Shown here piece by piece: positions 27,201 to 36,241 of a stretch of 37,678 nucleotides of DNA. The stretch comes from Bacteroidales bacterium (GTDB lineage Bacteria; Bacteroidota; Bacteroidia; Bacteroidales; UBA10428). Positions within the stretch are counted from its first letter, which is position 1, and each line of letters begins with the position of its first letter. The position numbers and the translations under genes were made by a program. Below the pieces are notes generated by a model. It worked only from the letters and a program-made list of their open reading frames with translations. It made no database searches and was not told the DNA's origin. The stretch lies in contig JAFGVA010000067.1 in the NCBI GenBank assembly GCA_016938235.1, positions 1 through 37,678 of the forward strand, given 5' to 3'.

Positions 27201-30200
27201 CCAAAGTTCTCCTGTTGAGGTCTTAGTTAGGTTATAAAAATCGGTATTACCAACAATTCTTTGATTTCCTGTTCCACTTAAATATGTAGTATTACCACTT
27301 GGTGTAAACGTACCTGAGTTATATAAATTCCCGTTAATTGTTAAATCCAATCCGTTGGCATCCAGTTCAGCACCTGATTGAATGGTTAAATCTTCATTAA
27401 TGGTAAGTGGCACAATCCATTCAGTAACTGTTGGATTATTTCCACTTGAGTTGTCGATAACTAAATTTTGAAGATCAATTTTTGAATAAATACCCATATC
27501 CTGAGCAGCAGGAGTAGAAGCATTTCCGAATGTTATGCTCGAACCTAAGCCAATACTTGATGAGGCCGGATCGAGGTATAAAGAAGCAATGGCAGGTGTT
27601 GGCTGTGATTGAACTATAGTAATATTTGCACCCGCAGTTTGATAAAAACTACTTCCTGTATTTAGTATTTCAAACATTCCCCTTCTGTTGCCACTAGCAT
27701 CTGCACCTGTTTCTCCAATAACAACAACTGAACTATTATCGTTTTGAGAAAAAGTAAGAATACCATCTTCTGTTATGATATTTCTACGAATTTGGGAACC
27801 CAAACGAAACTCAGCATTATCTATTTGTATTTCAGCACTTCCGGATGCAGAATATTCAATATAATTATCGGTACCCTCGTTTAAATACCAAACGCTATTG
27901 TCGCCAGCATATAGTAAACCATCGAGATAAATACCTGAGCTACTTCCTGACATCCTGATTGTACAATTCTCAGCAGTTAAACTCGATGCAGAAGGAATTT
28001 GAAAGTCATTGCCTCCGCTGGTTAAGGTAATATCTGTATTTCCGCCAAGAATAATCAGATCACCGCTAATTAATTCTAAGGCTTTAGTCGCACCATTTGT
28101 TGGCCCGGAAAGTGTAAAATCGTCATTAAAGGTAAATGAGTATCCTTGGAGTTTTTCGACTACTAAACGATATAGATCGGTTGCAGGAGTGCCTGTTTTA
28201 GTGAAACTTTTGTTTTCTTCTCCGTTTAGAGTTAAAACAGCATTATTGGCTGTACCACTGCCATTATACAAATCTATGACCCCTACACCCTGAATAATAT
28301 TTCCTCCAATAAAGAGCTGGTGTTCAAGGCTTGAGGGTGCGGTATTAACAACCTCAATCTCTCGGTAATTGGTAGGTACATAAGCTGCAGCTGATTTGGT
28401 AAAATCAAGATCTCCCTCGATTGAAAGTATACGATTTGTTCCATTTGTTGGAAACTGAATTTTTGCATCACCCCAATCGCCAATATAACAATTTCCGGAA
28501 ACGTAGATATCGCCAGCGGCACCATTATTTAGCAAAATAATTGAATTGCCCCTTGGATTCAGATCATAATTAATAAAAATATCCTGAGGAAAAATTAAAC
28601 GGTATCCCCCAACATTTGTTTCTGTCGCAAGATTTGGAAAAATAACCTGATTTGTTGGCATTACCACATTATCGTTTTCAGCAACAAAAAGATACCAACT
28701 GTATTTCTGGTTTGCAAATTCACCAAAATCACCCGTTACAGTTGGATTATTTGCATTTGCCCTCCATTGGGTAAACATACCTGTGCCAACTACTTTACCA
28801 AAATTAAATGTATAGTTGCCATTTATCTGAACCCGTGGTATATCTTCAAATCCATTTGCCCCTAATGTTGTGTCGTGATCAAACTCTAAGCGACCGATTG
28901 TAAAGCCGGCTGCTGTAGCATTAATTCGGTGACCACGACCAACAACACAAATATCAGTTGCCCTTGGAAGGGCTCCACCAGGCCCTCCACCGCTAAGCGC
29001 TGGTCCATCATGCGAGGTAAGCGACCAGGTAGATTGTGCGTGCCAATTCATTGGAGGCGAACCAACTACCCATTGTGGCCCTACACTATATAATGTTCTT
29101 CTGTTATTAAACTGTCCGGCATTTCCACTTGTAAATTCACCATCAACAAAACCAAAATTTGCATGATTAAAACGCACAATATTATTAGTCCCTTCAGTGT
29201 TTGTTTGATACCATTCACTACCAATGAGGCCATGATCTCTATGTGGCCCATCCTTTGTTAAGCCGGTTGGAAGATAAAAACGGTAAATAACTTCTCCGTT
29301 AGGTACCGCATCAAACCCCGTTTGTTCAGATACCCAGTAATATGCTAATGCGCCTGCTGGAGCCCCGGGGTGCATTGAATTAACAGGCGTTACTCTTACA
29401 GTTCCTGAATATGAAGTTGCTCCAAAATTATACCCGTCGATAAAAAGTTCTGCCCGTGAATATCCCAAAGGTGAACCTACAGGTACAGTTACTACAAGGG
29501 TGTTTGCTCCATAATTTCCTGTAAGTGAAAATGATATTGTTAATCCTCTGTCGGAAGCATTTCCAGCCGTCCGAAAATACTTCGTTGCTGAATAACCTGA
29601 TAAAATTCCGGTAGCAGTTAGATTATAAATGTCCAAATCAAACATTCCATTTGTTAACGTTACATCGGTACAATTAATATCAGTTAATAAAATAACACCA
29701 TTTGCATCGTCCAGTTCAATATGCCCAAAACTTTGTTCCTTAAAGGCTGATCCCTTTAAAGTATGCTGAATTGAGCCGCCTGTTAACTCTATTCGACCGG
29801 GGTTAGTTCCATCAGCAGTTATCTCGCCATCAATAATTTCAATATCGGCATTAAGTGCAGTGGTATATCGATAGGAATTATAGCTACCCCGGGTAATTTG
29901 CAAATCGTTTAAAACAGTTACGGCAGTATTTGCAGCTACACCCGCTGTTTCAGACCTGCCAGCACTTAAAAGAGAAACCTCATAAAAAGTTGTGGTAGTT
30001 AATTTATCTTTTTCAATAGCCAGGTTATAAAACACTAAATCGGATGGTGTGCCTGTATTTTCGATATTTATAACAGAATTGCCGGAACCTACAAAATAGG
30101 TAGTATTGTTTCCATGTGTATAGGTGGCTCCGTCTTCAAATATAAAATCGCCTCCAATTAAAACATCAAAACCATTAGCGTCAAGAGTCGATGTAGCATC

Positions 30201-31931
30201 AATGGTGAGATCATTATTTACTGTCAAAGTATAAGCTACATCAGCAGTTGTACCACTCACAACAGAAAAATCAAAAAAACCGGCAGTTGAATATACTTCT
30301 GAAGCTCCACCCCAGTCACAAATTACTTCACCACCGGTAACGTTATAATTTCCATCGTTACATAGAATTTCTATAGCACCAACGGGATAGCTTGTAAAAT
30401 CTTCAATCAACAACTGACCTCCAGTCATGCTAAAATACATTTCAGGTTCATTCAGGCTAAAAAGTGCATAGCTGTTAGATTCCTCCCCATTTCCCCTAAC
30501 CCGGAAAATTCCACCAGATTGAATGTAACTATAAAAACCTGTTGTGGCAGCTCCGGTAAGCCTGAGTTGGGCAATATCAGCTTCTCCACCACTTATATTA
30601 ACAGAACCTGCCGCTTCAGGTCGGTAAACTATACCTGCACTGTTCTGGCTGGAAAAATAGCCGTTTTCAATTATCAAATCACCATACACGTAAATACCCT
30701 GACTACCTGTACCATTACTAATATTGTCAGGTTCAGCATGAGAAAAACCTGACCAATCAAAAGTTGGTGATGTTCTGCCTGTTGAATACACTTCAACATT
30801 TTCTCCATCGAGTATGAGAGCCGCATTGCCGCCAATCGACCAGTCATTTCCTCCTTCTCCCAGAGATGGAATTACTATTTCGCCTTTTAAACGTACGGAG
30901 CCTGCCTCAATCCAAAATGCTTTATTGTGTTGGGGATGAACAACATTCATTGTAAAAGTACTATAATTTGGTCCGAATAGAGCAAAAAAGGCTTTATCGT
31001 GCGCATATATTGATAATTCATAGGTAGCATCGGTACCTTTATCGACATGTAGGTTGTATAAATCGGTTGTGTTGTATAGCTTGAAATAATTGTCGGCTGC
31101 TCCGGTAAAATGCAGTGTAACTGCTCCATTATTTGTTTGCACGGTATAATTTGGTCTTACCTGGTTTGTTAGTCGAATAACACCATAACTCACAAAATCG
31201 CCTCCTACGTAGAAATCGTGAAATCGGTTATAATAGTTCAGGGTTCCATCGTAAGCGTTACCTGTACCCACAGTAATTGAAGCATTGGCCGATACATTTA
31301 CATTGCCATGTACAGTTAAATCTCTTAAAGCTGCAGCACCGGCTGAGCCATCGTTTATTTGTAATTCGCCCTGAGTAAGGGTTAAATTGCCATTTATCTG
31401 GTAATCTGAGAGTAATACAACTGCATCGGTCGAATTGTCCAGCGCAATCTCAACATTATAAAAAGTATGGGCTGTATTTAAATCATAACCGGTAGAATCA
31501 AATATAACAGTACCTTCACCTTGTCCGGCAGTTACAAAGTAGCTGGCATCTCCCCCCGGAAAATTATCAGCTCTCAGTATAATTTTACCACCACCAATTA
31601 TTTCAGTAAAAGTATGCCCTGTAGAAGCATGAAAATCAATTCGCCCAACAACCTTCAAAGAGGCATTTGTTTTATTATTGGAGTATACATCAATAGTTCT
31701 ACCCGATAGAATAACCACCTTATGGGTATTTCCGGTAACAGCAGTTGAAGGTGTTAAATTATCAGGGTTCTTGGGTAAAGCTCCAGATGGGTCTAATGTC
31801 CAAATGGTAGGATCATCCCAATTACCCGATGCCAGCGTGTACCATGTTGTATCTTGAGAAAATGTATATAAGGAAAGGATGGATAGCAACACTATCAGGC
31901 AAAACGATTTGCCGGAATGAAATACGGTCAT
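24222..31931 (-). CDS. Giant modular secreted surface protein (adhesin-like)
   Basis: 2569 aa from the ATG at 31931, which opens a signal peptide (MTVFHSGKSFCLIVLLSILS..., cleaved near TFSQ). A 37-residue upstream extension in frame lacks a signal and is discarded. The chain is beta-repeat rich with few Cys. It has three large modules, each opening with a Trp-rich NW...TIW or NWHAQSTW motif (about residues 35, 960 and 1885) and a following RINSGHxV/RGHRINA-like strand. Each later carries a YYW/YHW/EYW domain (about 867, 1782 and 2207). Residues about 2295-2569 are PKD/Ig-like domains (CEGES, CAGD, SCEGS), ending VVVYRVPQ then TGPQHHISNDWGQ. There is no CHU_C or type A T9SS domain. The likely role is a cell-surface or matrix protein held by the proteins encoded downstream; the ligand is unknown. 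Confidence 0.88.
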   Translation of the reverse strand: MTVFHSGKSFCLIVLLSILSLYTFSQDTTWYTLASGNWDDPTIWTLDPSGALPKNPDNLTPSTAVTGNTHKVVILSGRTIDVYSNNKTNASLKVVGRIDFHASTGHTFTEIIGGGKIILRADNFPGGDASYFVTAGQGEGTVIFDSTGYDLNTAHTFYNVEIALDNSTDAVVLLSDYQINGNLTLTQGELQINDGSAGAAALRDLTVHGNVNVSANASITVGTGNAYDGTLNYYNRFHDFYVGGDFVSYGVIRLTNQVRPNYTVQTNNGAVTLHFTGAADNYFKLYNTTDLYNLHVDKGTDATYELSIYAHDKAFFALFGPNYSTFTMNVVHPQHNKAFWIEAGSVRLKGEIVIPSLGEGGNDWSIGGNAALILDGENVEVYSTGRTSPTFDWSGFSHAEPDNISNGTGSQGIYVYGDLIIENGYFSSQNSAGIVYRPEAAGSVNISGGEADIAQLRLTGAATTGFYSYIQSGGIFRVRGNGEESNSYALFSLNEPEMYFSMTGGQLLIEDFTSYPVGAIEILCNDGNYNVTGGEVICDWGGASEVYSTAGFFDFSVVSGTTADVAYTLTVNNDLTIDATSTLDANGFDVLIGGDFIFEDGATYTHGNNTTYFVGSGNSVINIENTGTPSDLVFYNLAIEKDKLTTTTFYEVSLLSAGRSETAGVAANTAVTVLNDLQITRGSYNSYRYTTALNADIEIIDGEITADGTNPGRIELTGGSIQHTLKGSAFKEQSFGHIELDDANGVILLTDINCTDVTLTNGMFDLDIYNLTATGILSGYSATKYFRTAGNASDRGLTISFSLTGNYGANTLVVTVPVGSPLGYSRAELFIDGYNFGATSYSGTVRVTPVNSMHPGAPAGALAYYWVSEQTGFDAVPNGEVIYRFYLPTGLTKDGPHRDHGLIGSEWYQTNTEGTNNIVRFNHANFGFVDGEFTSGNAGQFNNRRTLYSVGPQWVVGSPPMNWHAQSTWSLTSHDGPALSGGGPGGALPRATDICVVGRGHRINATAAGFTIGRLEFDHDTTLGANGFEDIPRVQINGNYTFNFGKVVGTGMFTQWRANANNPTVTGDFGEFANQKYSWYLFVAENDNVVMPTNQVIFPNLATETNVGGYRLIFPQDIFINYDLNPRGNSIILLNNGAAGDIYVSGNCYIGDWGDAKIQFPTNGTNRILSIEGDLDFTKSAAAYVPTNYREIEVVNTAPSSLEHQLFIGGNIIQGVGVIDLYNGSGTANNAVLTLNGEENKSFTKTGTPATDLYRLVVEKLQGYSFTFNDDFTLSGPTNGATKALELISGDLIILGGNTDITLTSGGNDFQIPSASSLTAENCTIRMSGSSSGIYLDGLLYAGDNSVWYLNEGTDNYIEYSASGSAEIQIDNAEFRLGSQIRRNIITEDGILTFSQNDNSSVVVIGETGADASGNRRGMFEILNTGSSFYQTAGANITIVQSQPTPAIASLYLDPASSSIGLGSSITFGNASTPAAQDMGIYSKIDLQNLVIDNSSGNNPTVTEWIVPLTINEDLTIQSGAELDANGLDLTINGNLYNSGTFTPSGNTTYLSGTGNQRIVGNTDFYNLTKTSTGELWLAENIAAITINNDLDIQDGIVRDSSNTITLLGDVNFDGTHIHGAQAGEGFYFNGSSEQELTGSGIFGKLTVNNPSGVTLPLGNNFTITDTLKLSNGVFGIGKNLLTLEVDAEIEEDNPFSATNMIQTNVSFTDYGVRKYLPSGAKNFVYPIGSGGKYTPVTLSITENTSNSGYLTVKAGDEMHPSIQEDVETPSIVDADNVLQYHWVMNSNNITGFRATAHMKYMPGDVKVTAPYTVLDYITARLLNDGSGLWNKYLDVDKFDETNEWCIFDFGLISPVDDEQISGDYTAGIDDAIPDQVPFYETNTNGNWPTDTIWTPNITGGPRGAMVRINSGHTVTTPSNFVSSYTTEIQGTVNIGSTFGHRFGNVTGSGLLYSEKEVIPAGVYDDFFSSAGGTLEFGGSSDYDVLGDHALINNLTFSGTGLRRLPSNNLTLNGDLRIDGGATMQVIVDDGYEIDIKGDLTRVDGIFDAGTDLTNTVIFTSTLNQTISGYFTGNSTLNTLEVDNPNGITVSSGTVNIAGELLLTDGVITTSATDTLRIGVTSTISPASGSASSHISGPLTKVMSSGDVFTFPVGKSGGLGLIEINDITGLTGVDTDVSVEYFFSNPNTVGNVASVGTGVSTVSQSEYWSIDVVGNGQSKVKITLDGSSDVANALTDLNDLIIVGWSGTQWEQIGGTYTILGTATSGSIACISNIDYSASGYQYITLASSVAITIITGSITSGDVEICEGESTDIILSFTGNGVTTWNFQLNGTPYSTNSSPYTVTVSPAVTTTYTLSDIDGDGTSGNEVGNIDVTVTVNEIPIPTLSASTGATICAGDLVIFTAGTGSNYDFYLNGGLAQSGTANTYNTTTLLNSDEVDVIVTSSNGCSSALGVVPVTMTVSAVPVPSISGSATSCEGSIDTYTTLLNSGNTYTWSVTSGTLQAANGVDVNSMDIQWGLLLPVGTLQKTETISVEEDNGTCAGTDTYNVVVYRVPQTGPQHHISNDWGQ

Positions 31932-32240
31932 ATTACTTCTTTTTGTCAGGAAATTTTCTAATAACCTTTCGATAACAAACGGTATTAATGGCAGAAAGGT
32001 TTCAATTTTTCCCTTATTCAAATCACTCTTTTGATAAACCATTAAACTACTATGATTAATACCAGAATACCAAATTAGATATTTAAGTTAATAAATATTC
32101 TACTATCTCAGGGTAAATTATTCACAAAAGTAAAAAATATCGATTTTCATAAACCTATATAGGTAAGCACAAAATAATTTGTTAGAATAAAAAAGAAGGT
32201 AAAAATTAAGTTTTAAAAAAGTTATTTCCGGGCTGGAAAA
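31932..32240. other. Leader of the giant gene and downstream end of the PAS kinase
   Basis: 309 AT-rich bases. The nearest 111 are an in-frame but unconvincing N-terminal extension of the giant protein. The middle holds a candidate minus-strand promoter (32125-32153). The part next to the kinase end shows no clear terminator. Confidence 0.5.
32125..32153 (-). promoter_or_regulatory. Candidate promoter for the giant surface-protein gene
   Basis: On the minus strand, TACTTTTG (32132-32125) is an exact TAnnTTTG -7 box. TTTA (32153-32150) lies 17 bases upstream as a three-of-four -33 box. This gives a leader of about 190 bases before the ATG at 31931, consistent with a long regulated leader. Confidence 0.45.
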
Positions 32241-34577
32241 TCAGAATTGCGGAATTGAAAAACTAAAGCTTGATCCGACCCCGGTTTTGCTTTCGGCCCA
32301 GATTTTTCCTTTATGATAATTAACCAACTCTTTGCAAAGCAATAACCCCAAACCAGTACCTTTTTCATCTGCTGTACCTTTGGTTGAAATACTCTTATTC
32401 ATGCGAAATAAGAATTTCAGCCTATCCGACTCAATACCAATTCCGTTATCAATAACCGATATAACACTTTGATTATCTAAGTTCTGAACCTTTATAAATA
32501 CCTTGCCTCCCGGGCTGGAATATTTAATCGCATTGTTAATTAAATTTCTTAATACAGTACGAATCATCTTTTCATCAGCGACAAGCTTATGGTATTGTTT
32601 CGAATCGATCTGAATATTAATATGTTTGTTTTTTGCCACATCAGCTAATGCATCAATTGATTGTTCAATAACGGCAATAAGGTTTAGCTGCTGGGGATTA
32701 AACTCTGTTTTGTGTGTCTGGGCTTGCGACCAATCTAATAAATCCTCTAACAGACTATAACTTCGCTGAACCGATTCATGAATATTCCCTATAAAAGTTT
32801 TTGTGTCTTCTTCGATTTTATGCTCCTCACTATTCTCATATAAATGTTTGCTCAATGCTAATGAAGCCCCTAGAGGCCCTTTTAAATCATGGGCCAGTAT
32901 TTCGAAAAAGCGGTCTTTGCTGTCGTTTATTTCTTTTAGTTTTTTATTTGCCTCTTCGATTGCGGTTTTGGTATTGTGTTTTTCGGTTACATCGTTCATT
33001 AATGCCATAACATTAACTTCATCCCCATCAATAGAAATTATTGAAGTTGCTATGGAAACAATCCGTTTCTGTTTATCTTTTCTTGTTATCAGCCATTCTT
33101 CACCGGCAATATCATCCCCCATTCTCATATTCTGCATTCGCTTCATGGCCTTTTCCCTCATCTCCGTATCCTGATATAATGTTTGATACCAACCCAGCTT
33201 ATTGATTTCTTCCATGGAATATCCGGTGAGTTTCATCATTTTATCGTTCCATACGGTGAATTTTACAAACGGATACTCTTTACAATTATGACATACACAC
33301 AAACCCTCGGCTGCGTTTAAGATAATAGCATTCAAAAAAGCATTTTTGCTTTTAATTAAGTTTTCTGCTTCAAGTTTATCAGAAATATCTTCAATTGAAG
33401 CTACAATACCCTTGAAGTTCTCATTTTCATCGAGCTGTGGTCTGGCATTTATTGACAGGTAAACTCTTTCCCCGTTGGGCCACTCAATGGCATGCCTAAT
33501 GTTATTTACAGGCAATTTAGTTTCCATAACCCGAACAAAAGGCAACTGATTTTCAGGGAATGGGCCTCCGTCAATATCGGTAATTTTCCAGGCCGGAGCA
33601 TTATAGTTTAGTTGTTTAATATCATCTTTTGTTAATCCCAGCAATAGTTCTGCCCGTTTATTGGCAAAAGTAATTTCTCCGTTTGCATTTACCGAAACTA
33701 TCCCCACAGGACTGGTTTCAACAATCATTTTGTTGAAAGCATTTGCTTCGGATAGTTCAGTTATAGTTCTTTTTTTATTCGTAATGTCTTTTAATACAGC
33801 TACATAATTAACAGGAGTTTCATTTCCATCGCGAATAACAGCAATAGAAATATCTACCCAAACAATAGCTCCCGCCTTGGTGATATATCTTTTCTCCATT
33901 CTACAGCTATCCTCTTTCGATTCGATAGCACAGCGCATAAGGTCTGCTTCTTTTTGTCTGTCTTCTTCGTGTGTTATGTCCGAAAATTTCTTTTGAATTA
34001 ATTCATCAGAATTGTATCCGATAAGGTTCTGAAAAGATTTATTTGATAAAATAATATTACCATGTGTATCTGTAAAGGCAATGCCTGACACTGCATTTTC
34101 GAATATACTCCTGAAGCGTCGTTCGCTGTTAAGAAGTTCTTCGTTAGATAGCTTATCATCGGTAAAATCACTAAGTACGGCAACCACTCTTTGCATATTG
34201 CCATATTCATCAAGAATTGGAAATGCACATTCATGAAAATAGCGTTTTCCTTTTACTGTATCCCAATTGTTTTCTTCGATATTAAAATCAGCAGTAAAGT
34301 TCCTTATAACAGTTTTTTTTTCTTTGAACACTTCTTTATAGAAAAGAGCCGAGCCGTTTGCTACACTGTAGGGATCAGTAAGTACATTGAACTTTCCAAC
34401 AGCAATATTATTATCCTCAATTCCTAAAAGTTCAACCTGCTTTTTATTAATAAAGCGTGTTAAACCTGAAATATCAAAGATTTGTATCCCTACCGGTAAC
34501 TTGTCAATTAGCTGTTGAAGGAATTTTTCCTCTGAATCAACTTGAAACTGATTGCAGTTCTTTGGCTTTATCCCCAT
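32241..34577 (-). CDS. Multi-PAS cytosolic sensor histidine kinase
   Basis: 778 aa with no membrane segment. Four PAS domains: about 16-140, 150-268 (SIFENAVSGIAFTDTHGNIILSN), 283-400 (IVETSPVGIVSVNANGEITFAN) and 410-533 (NAAEGLCVCHNCKEYPFVKFTVWND, with Cys427, Cys429 and Cys432). HisKA has His563 in LAHDLKGPLG. The HATPase has N-box Asn678/Asn682, DNGIGIE with Asp710, and GTGLGL from 740. No receiver or output domain and no neighbouring response regulator, so it is an orphan kinase whose partner is elsewhere. PAS input suggests a cytosolic redox, ligand or light-type signal, which the sequence does not specify. It lies 309 bp upstream of the giant gene on the same strand. Confidence 0.94.
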   Translation of the reverse strand: MGIKPKNCNQFQVDSEEKFLQQLIDKLPVGIQIFDISGLTRFINKKQVELLGIEDNNIAVGKFNVLTDPYSVANGSALFYKEVFKEKKTVIRNFTADFNIEENNWDTVKGKRYFHECAFPILDEYGNMQRVVAVLSDFTDDKLSNEELLNSERRFRSIFENAVSGIAFTDTHGNIILSNKSFQNLIGYNSDELIQKKFSDITHEEDRQKEADLMRCAIESKEDSCRMEKRYITKAGAIVWVDISIAVIRDGNETPVNYVAVLKDITNKKRTITELSEANAFNKMIVETSPVGIVSVNANGEITFANKRAELLLGLTKDDIKQLNYNAPAWKITDIDGGPFPENQLPFVRVMETKLPVNNIRHAIEWPNGERVYLSINARPQLDENENFKGIVASIEDISDKLEAENLIKSKNAFLNAIILNAAEGLCVCHNCKEYPFVKFTVWNDKMMKLTGYSMEEINKLGWYQTLYQDTEMREKAMKRMQNMRMGDDIAGEEWLITRKDKQKRIVSIATSIISIDGDEVNVMALMNDVTEKHNTKTAIEEANKKLKEINDSKDRFFEILAHDLKGPLGASLALSKHLYENSEEHKIEEDTKTFIGNIHESVQRSYSLLEDLLDWSQAQTHKTEFNPQQLNLIAVIEQSIDALADVAKNKHINIQIDSKQYHKLVADEKMIRTVLRNLINNAIKYSSPGGKVFIKVQNLDNQSVISVIDNGIGIESDRLKFLFRMNKSISTKGTADEKGTGLGLLLCKELVNYHKGKIWAESKTGVGSSFSFSIPQF

Positions 34578-34678
34578 TCAATGCTGCTTTTAAAGATCCT
34601 TTTGTTATTAATTGGCTATTTGAAAGTTAGGGAAAAAGGAAGTAATTAACAAACCGGATCGGATAAAAAAAATGATAG

Positions 34679-36121
34679 TTATTGAGCAGATTGCCTGCAG
34701 TATATATGAATCCTGTCATCAAACGAAGTCTCAATCTGATAATCTGAATTAAGGTGTGCACGCAGATTTTCAAACCATTCCTCCTTCAGTTTTCCATCAA
34801 CAACCACATATTTGGGGTTTTGGGTAAAGATTTTATCGAGTTCCAGTTTATTGTCAATCTGCATAACGCGTTTTAACCGATCATAATAAAGAATTGTCCA
34901 GTGTATGTATGGCGTTGGACTATCTTTTTCTGTAAGCAGATAAATAATCTGATGGTAGTTCCCGGTGTAAATTAAATCTTCCGACCCGGCATGCTCATTA
35001 ATATAATCAGCCGTCAGTCTGGCATAGTCCGGTTTTTGCAAGTAGTCGTTATAGTCCGATACCAGCTTAACAATTATGAAAGCTGATAAAAGTATTATTC
35101 CTGTTTTCCGGTTAAAAACATATTTAAGGCAACCTTTAGGCTGAAGTGGTTTCATAAAAAAGTATCCTGCTAATAAACTTACAGGCAACATCAACTGTAT
35201 GAAATAATGGGGAAAGGTATTTCCCAAAGATAGTATAGACCAAAAGACACATGCTATCCAAACAAGAATAAAAACTTTTATCGGTTTAATTTCCGCGGTT
35301 TTCTTTACTAAGATGTAATAAAAGAAAAAGAATATCGGCAAAAACAATACATGAAAATCAAACAATCGGTCCAATACACCCAGAACATTCATTGATTGGG
35401 TATAATTCAACGGGACATAATAAGTTATGTATTTGAAGGATTCAAAGTTGCCTGATAAATAAAAGTACAGATTCACTGAAGCAAAGGGTAAAATAAATCC
35501 CGAACCTATAATAACAAGTTTAAATAATAGTTTAGGTAGTTTTTCACTTTGGTATCCTTTGTAAATCACAAAAAAAGCAACCAGTGGTATAAAATCAAAC
35601 AGGTTGGAATATTTAATAATGAAGCCAAAGCCAAAGAATAAACCAGCTAAAAACAGGTTCAATTGTCCTCTTTTTACCAGAAAAAAAAGTCCTATTGCAT
35701 TAAAAAAAATAAAGAAATGTTCTGTATTTGAAGACATTCCAAAAAACTTCCATGTTGAAATAAAGAAGATATAGATAAAACCTGAAGCCACAGCTACTTT
35801 CTTAATCCCCTGCCATTGCATGCAAAACATGTAAATGAACCACGCTGTTAAGCCAACAAACAAAGCGGTGAATAATCGAAAAAAAGCTATTGAGGTTCCG
35901 GTAATTTTCTGTATTAAACCAAAAAGAATAAAAATTCCGGGAGGCTTAGGATCAGTAACATCAACATATAGCGTTTTTCCTCTTTCAAAGATATCTCTTG
36001 CCATTACCAGGTAAGTAGACTCATCGTGATCGATTACACTGGGGAAGAATGAAAATATCCTCAGAGCAATTGCTGTTAGCACAAAAGCAACAAGAAAAAA
36101 GGACTTGTTTTGTTTTATCAT
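34679..36121 (-). CDS. Glycosyltransferase family 39-like (GT-C, PMT/ArnT type) membrane protein
   Basis: A 480-aa integral membrane protein with about ten to twelve hydrophobic segments. The first periplasmic loop after membrane helix 1 carries the acidic GT-C motif DHDESTY (Asp31, Asp33, Glu34), followed by TDPKPPGIF, the diagnostic order for the PMT/ArnT superfamily. The C-terminal 110 residues are soluble (HAGSEDLIYTGNYHQIIYLLTE ... PKYVVVDGKL), as in many Bacteroidota members. These enzymes move a sugar from a polyprenyl-phosphate donor to a lipid or protein on the outer face of the inner membrane. Donor and acceptor are not predictable, and there are no glycan genes next to it. It is on the same strand as the methyltransferase upstream, with a 120-bp gap. 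Confidence 0.85.
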   Translation of the reverse strand: MIKQNKSFFLVAFVLTAIALRIFSFFPSVIDHDESTYLVMARDIFERGKTLYVDVTDPKPPGIFILFGLIQKITGTSIAFFRLFTALFVGLTAWFIYMFCMQWQGIKKVAVASGFIYIFFISTWKFFGMSSNTEHFFIFFNAIGLFFLVKRGQLNLFLAGLFFGFGFIIKYSNLFDFIPLVAFFVIYKGYQSEKLPKLLFKLVIIGSGFILPFASVNLYFYLSGNFESFKYITYYVPLNYTQSMNVLGVLDRLFDFHVLFLPIFFFFYYILVKKTAEIKPIKVFILVWIACVFWSILSLGNTFPHYFIQLMLPVSLLAGYFFMKPLQPKGCLKYVFNRKTGIILLSAFIIVKLVSDYNDYLQKPDYARLTADYINEHAGSEDLIYTGNYHQIIYLLTEKDSPTPYIHWTILYYDRLKRVMQIDNKLELDKIFTQNPKYVVVDGKLKEEWFENLRAHLNSDYQIETSFDDRIHIYCRQSAQ

Positions 36122-36241
36122 CAGGCTTGTCTAGAAGTATCTTTCAAAGAAAAGATGAAAATAGTCTTTGATTTTGGAAACTGCAAATGTGTTTTTTGTT
36201 TATTGGGTTTCTTTTTTAATTAATCTTCCTTGTGTGCAGGC

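Noticed and set aside
31932-32042. N-terminal extension of the giant protein from 32042
   Set aside because: It would place 37 charged residues before a textbook signal peptide that starts at the ATG at 31931.
32803-33174. 123-codon plus-strand open frame inside the PAS kinase
   Set aside because: Antisense of the PAS4/HisKA region; Ser/Leu-rich composition is an antisense artefact.
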